Positions 12,416 through 18,857 of a stretch of DNA of 23,264 nt are shown one piece after another. The notes under the pieces are model-generated. The model was not told the origin of the DNA, made no database searches, and worked only from the letters and a program-made list of their open reading frames with translations. How positions within the stretch are numbered: position 1 is the stretch's first letter; every line of letters begins with the position of its first letter. The stretch lies in the IMG/VR virus record IMGVR_UViG_3300021963_000673, positions 1 through 23,264 of that record. One strand, given 5' to 3'. A program made the position numbers and the translations under genes. This DNA comes from a virus.

Positions 12416-14868
12416 ATGGCCTTCTTTGATTTAAATGAAGAAAGGTTGATACCCTTCTTCTTTAACTCATCTTCTTTTTGGTCACCAATAGATGCAGTTG
12501 TTTCATCGCCTTGCATTTCTTCTAGTGGTTTCTTAATCAACTTGGTCTTGGTTAAACCACGACTCATGTTTTCACCAGAACTAGCCATTGAAAGGCCAGT
12601 TTCTATGCCTTTGTCGATGCTTTCTTTGGTGGTCGTTTTTTGTTTGGACCTGATTTGTGAGAGGGTGATTTTGGTTTTGCCGGCGGTGTTACCTTGTTCG
12701 GAGCTTTTGGTGCCGATGCTTTCTGCGGCTGGGGTGGTGTTGTAGTTTCCACCTTCAAATCCTGTACTGGTTGTGTAGTCTCTGCTCTCTCTAAGAATTT
12801 TTCCGTTGCTGCTCGAGTTGCTCCATCCAATGGATGTTTCTCTGACGCTGGTTCTTTTGCTTTCATTCCCAAAAGACTCTTGAAAAATCGAATCATGTTC
12901 TATCTCCTCTTTAATTTTAATTACATAACCCTTAGGGTGTTTCATCACTTCACCGCCATTGATGTGCGCTTCTTTAGCAGCACCACGGCGCAGAAGGAAT
13001 ATTCTTGGTTTGCCAGATGTATCTCTTAGCAATTTCACTTTCTTTTCTTCAAAAATAGATTGAAGGTCATCATTGGTTACAACAAGTTCTTCTTGCTTTT
13101 CGCCAATGGCTTGAACTTTTTTACCTAATGTTAAACTTTCATTAGTGTCTGACAATTCAATTCCAGGATCAGTTTCTTCAACTTCTAAATTATATCCTTG
13201 AATTGAACTAATCATTGAATGTACTTCGTCTACTGTGTCACCTGTAATTGAAAGTGTTACAGATTCAGAAAGTAATCCACCAAATTGTTTTTCGAATTCT
13301 TCATTAACTTTTTTCTTCATTGAAGTTCCAGGCGCAGGAATATTTGGTTCTTTTGGTTGTTCTTGGTCAACTTCAACTAATCTATCATGTACTGAACGGT
13401 GTGTTACTTTTCCGTTTTTACCATATCTACCAAATCCATAATATTGTAATCCTAGTTTTCTCGCTTCTTCAGCTGAACCGGAATCTGGATGTGGTGTTTG
13501 TTCTGCACCATCTTTAGGAACAGGTAATGTATCTTTTTTCTGTAATTCCATTGCAACCCAAGCATCAGCTGTTTCGTTGCTTGGTGGTGTACCTGTGAAT
13601 TCTTTAATGCGAGTAAATAGATTAAGCATTTCATCTTTTTTCTGCTTAACTACTTCAGGTGGTGCTTGGCGCAAATCTTCTGAGTTATCAAACTCCATGT
13701 ATTTGTCGCCAAACATTTTTGCAAATTCTACTCGGCCTGCTTGAACACCATCCCACTTTTGTTTACGAATTTCTTCTGGTACAGTACGACCGCCACGTTG
13801 ACCACGTTCGATGTTGCGTTGTTTAGATACTTCATCCTCTGTTTGAACCAATAACATAGAAGTATCGTAACCAACAGTTTCTAATCGTTCTTTAATCTTT
13901 TTAATCTTGTCTACGTCATCACCAGTACCATTGATGATTAGGCCATTGCGACCTAATAGTGCAAGGCGTTGACGTAACTCTGTCATGTTTTTTGCTTTAC
14001 CACGGACAAAATCACGCTTTTCTTGTTCAGAGGCTGGCATTGTTTTATCAAGACCTTCTTTGTCCATCAAAAACTCTAATGCTTTATCTGAATTGATTTC
14101 TGTAAGGCCGTGACCTGCAAGTGTATTGTCTAGCACATAATCTTTGCCAGAGCCAGGACCACCTGCTAAGAATACTGCTTTGAAAATAGCCTTGTCATGC
14201 ACACCTTCAATTAATAGTTCATTGAAAGATTCATTTAAATCAAATTCTTCATTTAAACCACCCAAGTATTTGTTCAATAACTCTTTTACTTTAACTGGTT
14301 TATTGGCTTTTGGATATAAATCTTTAACTATTTCTTTACGACCTTTATCATCGGCCTTTGAGTACATGGAACGAACTTGGCTACCTGAATAAACTTCTTG
14401 GCCATTAACTTTGAAAACATGTTTCTTCGTTACGTAGATGTAACCATGCCCACCTTCTGGATTAAAAGGTTTGCAATCTCTCAATGATTTGAATGGTTGA
14501 TAATATGCTGGTGAACCATCTTTTTTAGTGTAGTTCACAGGGTCACGTTCACTACGAACCAAAATAAGAATATCTTTCTTTGGATTGTAGTGTTTTAGAA
14601 TTTCTGTAGGATTTACAGGTTGAGAAACCTGAACGAAATTATCCTTGACACCAGCTTGTTGTGCCAAGAATTGTTTATCTTTGAATGGGATTGGTCGATT
14701 TTTTGTGTCGTTACTGGCAGCAACATAAAAATCAGCTGAGGGGAAAGCATTTTTTGCTTGCTCATAACTGCTCATGTGACCAGCATGAAATGGTTGGAAG
14801 CCACCGCCGTAAACAACGATTACTTTTTGACGAGTTGTAGCTTCTTGTATAAAGTCTCTAAATTTCAT
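12412..14868 (-). CDS. HxGH nucleotidyltransferase / P-loop kinase fusion with capsid-targeting-like leader
   Basis: An 818-residue multidomain protein. After the leader MKFRDFIQE|A comes a nucleotidyltransferase domain (about residues 15-200) with GGGFQPFHAGH (His28, His31) and the second motif SGSQVRSMY (161-169), as in NMN adenylyl- or cytidylyltransferases. A P-loop kinase follows (about 228-410) with GGPGSGK (236-242), NSDKA and a later RxxxR-type run ERGQRGGR, similar to zeta-toxin/polynucleotide-kinase-like enzymes. The C-terminal half has small conserved phage modules (PHPDSGSAEEARKLG; FLLRRGAAKEAHINGGEV) and ends in KKKGINLSSFKSKKAI. The order transferase-kinase recalls NadR, but substrates are unproven. 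Residues about 658-755 are Ser/Thr/Asn-rich with unusual C-ending codons, where a nested gene overlaps. GGAG precedes the ATG. Confidence 0.9.
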   Translation of the reverse strand: MKFRDFIQEATTRQKVIVVYGGGFQPFHAGHMSSYEQAKNAFPSADFYVAASNDTKNRPIPFKDKQFLAQQAGVKDNFVQVSQPVNPTEILKHYNPKKDILILVRSERDPVNYTKKDGSPAYYQPFKSLRDCKPFNPEGGHGYIYVTKKHVFKVNGQEVYSGSQVRSMYSKADDKGRKEIVKDLYPKANKPVKVKELLNKYLGGLNEEFDLNESFNELLIEGVHDKAIFKAVFLAGGPGSGKDYVLDNTLAGHGLTEINSDKALEFLMDKEGLDKTMPASEQEKRDFVRGKAKNMTELRQRLALLGRNGLIINGTGDDVDKIKKIKERLETVGYDTSMLLVQTEDEVSKQRNIERGQRGGRTVPEEIRKQKWDGVQAGRVEFAKMFGDKYMEFDNSEDLRQAPPEVVKQKKDEMLNLFTRIKEFTGTPPSNETADAWVAMELQKKDTLPVPKDGAEQTPHPDSGSAEEARKLGLQYYGFGRYGKNGKVTHRSVHDRLVEVDQEQPKEPNIPAPGTSMKKKVNEEFEKQFGGLLSESVTLSITGDTVDEVHSMISSIQGYNLEVEETDPGIELSDTNESLTLGKKVQAIGEKQEELVVTNDDLQSIFEEKKVKLLRDTSGKPRIFLLRRGAAKEAHINGGEVMKHPKGYVIKIKEEIEHDSIFQESFGNESKRTSVRETSIGWSNSSSNGKILRESRDYTTSTGFEGGNYNTTPAAESIGTKSSEQGNTAGKTKITLSQIRSKQKTTTKESIDKGIETGLSMASSGENMSRGLTKTKLIKKPLEEMQGDETTASIGDQKEDELKKKGINLSSFKSKKAI
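12603..12896 (-). CDS. Nested out-of-frame gene: 97-aa Lys/Pro/Ala-rich basic protein
   Basis: This frame lies wholly inside the kinase-fusion gene, shifted by one base. It begins MIRFFKSLLGMKAKEP, has a helix-like middle (DGATRAATEKFLERAE, about residues 24-39) and a strongly basic Pro/Lys/Ala tail from about residue 55, like histone H1 or other DNA-binding tails. Two signs favour a real gene: AGAGGAGA with ideal seven-base spacing before the ATG, and A-ending codons (GCA, CCA, ACA, AAA) like the neighbouring genes, whereas the large frame here uses AGC, ACC, ATC and GGC. It has no signal peptide. Function is unknown. The overlap could mean overprinting, or capture of a small gene into the larger one. 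Confidence 0.6.
   Translation of the reverse strand: MIRFFKSLLGMKAKEPASEKHPLDGATRAATEKFLERAETTQPVQDLKVETTTPPQPQKASAPKAPNKVTPPAKPKSPSHKSGPNKKRPPKKASTKA
12903..12910 (-). promoter_or_regulatory. Strong Shine-Dalgarno site for the nested gene
   Basis: AGAGGAGA on the minus strand lies inside the kinase-fusion coding sequence; its GGAG ends seven bases before the ATG at 12896. It is among the best ribosome sites in the window and has no role in the larger frame. Confidence 0.6.
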
Positions 14869-14905
14869 TCTCTCCGCCTCTGCAGCAGTTAATGTTCTAT
14901 TTAGT

Positions 14906-14913
14906 TATTTATT
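14906..14913 (-). promoter_or_regulatory. T4-like late promoter motif AATAAATA
   Basis: AATAAATA on the minus strand matches T4 late TATAAATA at 7 of 8 bases. It overlaps the methyltransferase stop and lies 38 bases upstream of the ATG at 14868, leaving a leader of about 32 bases with a GGAG site. It would start the block from the nucleotidyltransferase-kinase to the two charged proteins. Confidence 0.5.
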
Positions 14914-15532
14914 CAGCTACAATGAAAGCATTTCCGTGTGGATGGTTGCCAGTCCAGTTTTCTTTAAGGTGACCAAATTCATAGTCAAAGTATTTGATTT
15001 TGAAACCAGCTTCAACTAAAGTGGTCAACCACCATTCTTCTGGTTCACGTACCACATGGGTAACATCCATCTCATATTCACGGATGCGGTATCTTTTGCC
15101 GTCTCCTAACGGTACAGCTACAAATAGAGTTTTACAACGGCGGCGCAACTCATGTAGTACAGAAGGGATTACGTCTTTTGGAATGTGTTCCAACACATCC
15201 TTTGCGATGATAAGGTCCCAACCACCAGTCAGTTGTTCGGTGCTCTCAATCACTTGTAGGTAATCTTTGACCTTTGGGTGACAATTTTGCACGGCATACT
15301 CAGACACATCGGCACCATACGCTTCTTTACCTAAAAGCCTTAGTGCATGAACCATGAAACCTTTGGCACAACCATAATCCAATACTGTATCAAATTTGAT
15401 ATTGTTAATGATTGAAGATGCCTCACGAATGGTGCGTTCAGGCATCCATCGGTAGTTTTCATAAGCACTTACACGATGGCGAACACCATCTTCGAAATAC
15501 TTTTCATCAAATACATTTTTAAGCGAACTCAT
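14909..15532 (-). CDS. SAM-dependent class I methyltransferase
   Basis: A 207-residue Rossmann-fold methyltransferase. Motif I is VLDYGCAKG (residues 50-58), the acidic end of strand 2 is GADVS (73-77), and motif IV is DLIIAKDVLEHI (106-117), the pattern of small-molecule and sugar methyltransferases (UbiE/Methyltransf_11-like) and unlike DNA methyltransferases, which carry DPPY or PCQ motifs. It overlaps the radical SAM gene by 14 bases and closes the cassette of two glycosyltransferases, radical SAM protein and methyltransferase, so it probably modifies the same sugar or glycan product. The acceptor is unknown. The late promoter of the next block overlaps its stop codon. Confidence 0.93.
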   Translation of the reverse strand: MSSLKNVFDEKYFEDGVRHRVSAYENYRWMPERTIREASSIINNIKFDTVLDYGCAKGFMVHALRLLGKEAYGADVSEYAVQNCHPKVKDYLQVIESTEQLTGGWDLIIAKDVLEHIPKDVIPSVLHELRRRCKTLFVAVPLGDGKRYRIREYEMDVTHVVREPEEWWLTTLVEAGFKIKYFDYEFGHLKENWTGNHPHGNAFIVAE

Positions 15533-16637
15533 TATGGCGGGTCTCCGTTACAATATCATCAATCAATTCATTTTGAATAGAATACTTACAGAAAGAACAA
15601 TTATGGTGTCTACGTGTCACATCAGGCCCACCAACTTGTGAGTTATAAAAATCTGTAATACCATCAATGTCACAAATTTTAAATTCTTCATTCACTTGAT
15701 AGTTATTTTCTGGTGCCAACTCGGCAGAAGGACAAACATATACATTACCATCTGTAAACACACAAGGTTTAACCATGTGCATATAACAGTTGTCGTTACG
15801 GCGTTCACCTTTAAAGTTAAAGTCTGACAAGAAAGCATACTTCAACTTGCCATGTTTTTCTTCGTGTTGTGCAATCAATACACGAATACGGTCAATATCT
15901 TGTTTAACCAATTCAACAGCCTTAATCGCATTGAAAGCAATACGACATGGGATTTTCTTTTCTTCAACCCATGCCAACATCTTCATAAAGTTTTCTTCTT
16001 TATAACTGTTGGATGCCAATCGTTTGGCCTTTGAATCTAACCACTCACCTGTAATATTTGGATTTGTAGATGTTTCAGTTGCACCATCCCAAACATAGGC
16101 TGCGGAGATTTCAATATCTAAACCTTCGAACACTTCAAGGTGATATTCATATGGTTCTTTTTCATCCCAAGAATACATGCCAAGGCGAACCCATGACAAC
16201 ATATGCCAGTTCTTAATCTTCTTCAAGCGTGAACCATTGGTACAAATACCAATCTTCAAACCTTTACTGTTTGCGTATGCGATAACTTCATCTAGTTTTG
16301 GATGTAGTGTTGGTTCTCCACCGCCTGTAAACTCCATACCTAGAACACCTAATGCAGCAAACTGGTCAATTGCAGATTTCATCTGTTTGACAGTCAGCAT
16401 TTCTTTCATTGAACGGTTGGCAAAGCAACAGAATGAACAGGTCAAGTTACATGGGTTTGCAGGTGACATGTGAAACATAACTGGTTTCGGTCTGCCACCT
16501 TTTTGAATGATTTCTAATCGGTCAAGGTGCTTCAACAACTTGGTTGCGTTACTTGTGTAACTGCGACCTTGCACTTTCTCGGTTGCTTCTGCAACCGGTT
16601 TCTTCTTCATAATTTTACTTGCATCAATTTTCTGCAT
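15519..16637 (-). CDS. Radical SAM protein with SPASM-type C-terminal cluster domain
   Basis: A 372-residue radical SAM enzyme. The iron-sulfur motif CNLTCSFC (Cys63, Cys67, Cys70) binds the 4Fe-4S cluster that splits SAM; GGGEP (105-109) and ICTNGS are the usual SAM-contacting motifs. The C-terminal part has cysteines at about 284, 292, 302, 322, 347 and 350 with CVFTDGNVYVCPSAEL and CSFCKYS, a SPASM-type auxiliary cluster region. SPASM enzymes act on peptides, proteins or sugars such as aminoglycosides. The neighbours (glycosyltransferases before, methyltransferase after) favour a sugar or glycoprotein substrate. It is not a viperin, which lacks SPASM. AAGG precedes the ATG at 16637, one base after the upstream stop. 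Confidence 0.93.
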   Translation of the reverse strand: MQKIDASKIMKKKPVAEATEKVQGRSYTSNATKLLKHLDRLEIIQKGGRPKPVMFHMSPANPCNLTCSFCCFANRSMKEMLTVKQMKSAIDQFAALGVLGMEFTGGGEPTLHPKLDEVIAYANSKGLKIGICTNGSRLKKIKNWHMLSWVRLGMYSWDEKEPYEYHLEVFEGLDIEISAAYVWDGATETSTNPNITGEWLDSKAKRLASNSYKEENFMKMLAWVEEKKIPCRIAFNAIKAVELVKQDIDRIRVLIAQHEEKHGKLKYAFLSDFNFKGERRNDNCYMHMVKPCVFTDGNVYVCPSAELAPENNYQVNEEFKICDIDGITDFYNSQVGGPDVTRRHHNCSFCKYSIQNELIDDIVTETRHNEFA

Positions 16638-16638
16638 T

Positions 16639-17367
16639 TTATACCTTCAATGTAAATTCATATTCTATTTGTGGTTCTCTGTACGGGCCAACGTCTTCGC
16701 CATATACATCTTTCATAAAGTTTGGATAAACTTCATTTAAAATCTTTTCCATCTCTGCATGTGCTGCTGATTTATCATAGTAACTAGGTTTACCTGGATG
16801 ATACATTGAAACTTCGTGTATCACACCACATTTTTCTTTCATAATAGAAGACATAATCAGGTCAAATCCCCAACCACTTTTTACATTATGGTGTTGGAAA
16901 AATCTCAATACATTATCTAGTAGAGAAGAATGGATGAATTGACCCATACCTTCGTTGAAATTGGTTACACTATATGATTTACTCAGGTCTTGATGTAAAA
17001 TCCTATGTGTAGAATCTGAACCAGCAATAGTTGATAACTGAAACAATTTTAGGTTGTTCTTTGTTGCAATCTCAATTGCACGATTTACACTTCGAATATC
17101 TGTAACAAGGTCATCATCCCAAAATCCAATATAATCATAATCTGTGTAATCAAATGTTTCAAGGAAGTGTTTAACAAGTTCCCACTTATAACCATTGTCT
17201 CTAATCAGTATGTCATATGTTCCAAGGTCTGGTTGAAAATCATTGTAAGTGTATGCAATAACTTCATAATTTCTTGTCGGCTTTGTTACACGCCAATGAT
17301 TGTCTTTATCATAGGCATCATGGTATGCAATAGGAATACCAACAGGACAGAAAATTATATTACGCAT
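16639..17367 (-). CDS. GT-A-like glycosyltransferase (DUF707-like)
   Basis: A 242-residue protein with a GT-A-like layout. YDYIGFWDDDLVTD (residues 77-90) holds an acidic cluster (Asp84-Asp86) of the DxD type that binds a metal and sugar nucleotide, and SGWGFD (164-169) looks like the acceptor/catalytic GWGxD block found in DUF707-like and related transferases. The end is rich in acidic and aromatic residues. No membrane segment is seen, so it works in the cytoplasm. The ATG at 17367 gives an eight-base overlap with the preceding transferase; a TTG at 17379 is less likely. Paired with the other transferase it may add sugars to a virion protein or to DNA bases. Family assignment is by motif only. 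Confidence 0.78.
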   Translation of the reverse strand: MRNIIFCPVGIPIAYHDAYDKDNHWRVTKPTRNYEVIAYTYNDFQPDLGTYDILIRDNGYKWELVKHFLETFDYTDYDYIGFWDDDLVTDIRSVNRAIEIATKNNLKLFQLSTIAGSDSTHRILHQDLSKSYSVTNFNEGMGQFIHSSLLDNVLRFFQHHNVKSGWGFDLIMSSIMKEKCGVIHEVSMYHPGKPSYYDKSAAHAEMEKILNEVYPNFMKDVYGEDVGPYREPQIEYEFTLKV

Positions 17368-18214
17368 ATTTTTTCTCAATCAATTCTTTCAATTCAGGCA
17401 CTCTATCATATTGGTGAACAATTGCAAAAGGTGTACCGTCACTTGTACATACAGTATTATACACTATTATTGGAGATTTTTCAACTAGCCTAGAACCATA
17501 TTTGCCTGCAATTTGTGGGCCTGTTGTGCCTAACTGTGCAGCCCAACCTTCTTCTGACATTGTTTTTCTTGCAACGTCATGGTATGTTTGCATACCCAAC
17601 AGAATGTTCCATGCCGCTTGGTCAGGTCCACCGCCACCTTCAATGTGATGTGATGTGCCTTGGCATAACATATAGATGTTTAGAAACACATCAAGCATTG
17701 TATCAAACTCACCAGAGATAACACCTGCATTGAAAATTAAATTGTCCTTGTATGCATCATGTATCAATGGACCAAATGACTTCATTAAATTGTTTGTACC
17801 CCAATCTTCATCTTTGTAGTACATGGATTCACAGGCAGCATTAATCTTCTTGTCGCCAAGATTGTTTTCTAACCAAGTGGATGGGTTTGATTGAAACACA
17901 ACATCTTTTACATCTGTAGTAATGATGTAACGATATTGGCCTTTGAATTGTTTGAGTAGGTACCAAAGGTGTAAGAACCTTTCGACCATGATTGAGAAGT
18001 CTTGTTTATATTCTAACCGTTTTGCTTCATCATTTCTTTTAAAAGCAAAAACGGTATAACCACGCTTGGTTAATTCATCTGCAACATCATAACCAATATT
18101 GTAACAAATCATGGCTTTAGTACCAGTAAAGCCAGACCTATCTAACGAATTAACCCAAGGCGCAATTTTGTCAAAACTGTAGCCAGTGATAAAGCCAATC
18201 ACCATATCTTTCAT
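17360..18214 (-). CDS. Predicted GT-A-like glycosyltransferase
   Basis: A 284-residue protein with a nucleotide-sugar transferase pattern: an N-terminal strand MVIGFITGY, then YRYIITTDVKDVVFQSNP (about residues 94-111) where TDVKD is the DxD-like metal site and the following Asp-Val-Val-Phe-Gln is typical of GT-A folds. NAGVISG and GGGGPDQAAWN (about residue 200) match the acceptor-side NxG and DQxxxN motifs of such enzymes. It lacks a signal or membrane helix. The ATG at 18214 is preceded by TTGGAG at good spacing; a TTG at 18226 is unlikely. It opens the sugar-modification cassette behind two small phage proteins. Donor and acceptor are unknown. Confidence 0.85.
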   Translation of the reverse strand: MKDMVIGFITGYSFDKIAPWVNSLDRSGFTGTKAMICYNIGYDVADELTKRGYTVFAFKRNDEAKRLEYKQDFSIMVERFLHLWYLLKQFKGQYRYIITTDVKDVVFQSNPSTWLENNLGDKKINAACESMYYKDEDWGTNNLMKSFGPLIHDAYKDNLIFNAGVISGEFDTMLDVFLNIYMLCQGTSHHIEGGGGPDQAAWNILLGMQTYHDVARKTMSEEGWAAQLGTTGPQIAGKYGSRLVEKSPIIVYNTVCTSDGTPFAIVHQYDRVPELKELIEKKYA

Positions 18215-18229
18215 AACAAACTCCAATAA

Positions 18230-18583
18230 TTATTTCTTTTTGTAATCCTTAAATGATTTCAACTTACCTTGACCAGGAGTATCATTCATATAATTCTTAA
18301 CTAACGTATCAGTACCATCATTTCCTGCACCAGATGGTGGAAGAATATCTGGTTTAATTTCTTCATACACACTCTTATGTAGTTTAACACCAGTAACGTG
18401 TTGAACTAACTTCCATGCTTCTTTATGTTTCTTGTTCTTTACATGGTCGTTGAACTGTTTCTTTTGTTGTTCATTTGCCTTTTGTTTGAACTTAACTAAT
18501 TCCATAATACCGATATTACCGGCATATGAGGCTTCTTTTAAAATTTTTCGGTTAGAAACCACTCTGATAACAGCTTCACTCAT
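18230..18583 (-). CDS. Conserved T4-like phage protein of unknown function (AGNIGIMEL type)
   Basis: A 117-residue basic protein with a recognisable core: EASYAGNIGIMELVKFKQKA (about residues 17-36), the motif AWKLVQHVTGVKLHK (about 56-70) and a Gly-rich end with PPSGAGNDGTDTLVKNY. I recall the AGNIGMME/AWKLLQ pattern from aquatic T4-like phages, always as a small protein without assigned function. It has no membrane segment, is helical in the middle and may be disordered at the end. GAGG precedes the ATG at 18583, one base after the upstream stop. It sits with another small conserved phage protein downstream of the ligase-like gene, so both may be virion or assembly factors. Confidence 0.82.
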   Translation of the reverse strand: MSEAVIRVVSNRKILKEASYAGNIGIMELVKFKQKANEQQKKQFNDHVKNKKHKEAWKLVQHVTGVKLHKSVYEEIKPDILPPSGAGNDGTDTLVKNYMNDTPGQGKLKSFKDYKKK

Positions 18584-18584
18584 A

Positions 18585-18857
18585 TTATCCTCGTGTCAAT
18601 GCTAAAATCTTTTGCATTTGTGTTTCAAGGATTGGTCCACGGTTTGGCCAATGAATGTATGGTTGATTTGAAGTCTTATAAAGATTCGTTAGAAAAGGCA
18701 TAATCAACTTCTCTACTTGGGCCAATCTTTGTTTATATTCTTCCGCAGTTTCTTCTTTCTCGGCTATAACAGCTTGATACTCAGCTTCATTGACAGCAGA
18801 GAAACCAAAGTCATTATCACCATACTCAGCAAGAATTTTATTTAAATCATATGCCAT
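18585..18857 (-). CDS. Small conserved phage protein (YIHWPNR motif)
   Basis: A 90-residue acidic, helical protein that starts MAYDLNKILAEYGDNDFGFS and has a coiled-coil-like middle (EETAEEYKQRLAQVEKLIMPFL, about residues 32-53) and the motif PYIHWPNRGPILETQMQKIL (about 65-84) that recurs in T4-like phages of aquatic bacteria. KILAE|Y near the start looks a little like a head-protease site, but the leader is not of the MKxFxxFIxE type, so I do not count it. The ATG at 18857 overlaps the ligase-like stop as TAATG, and GGGA lies upstream; a GTG at 18869 is less likely. Function is unknown. Confidence 0.82.
   Translation of the reverse strand: MAYDLNKILAEYGDNDFGFSAVNEAEYQAVIAEKEETAEEYKQRLAQVEKLIMPFLTNLYKTSNQPYIHWPNRGPILETQMQKILALTRG

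Noticed and set aside
12242-12745. 167-aa open frame on the plus strand
   Set aside because: It lies opposite three minus-strand genes and is rich in Phe, Ser, Cys and Leu, the complement of Lys/Glu-rich codons; no ribosome site is seen.
18585-18857. Counting MAYDLNKILAE as a sixth capsid-targeting leader
   Set aside because: It has the Leu-x-Glu end but lacks the Met-Lys-x-Phe start and continues straight into a conserved phage motif.
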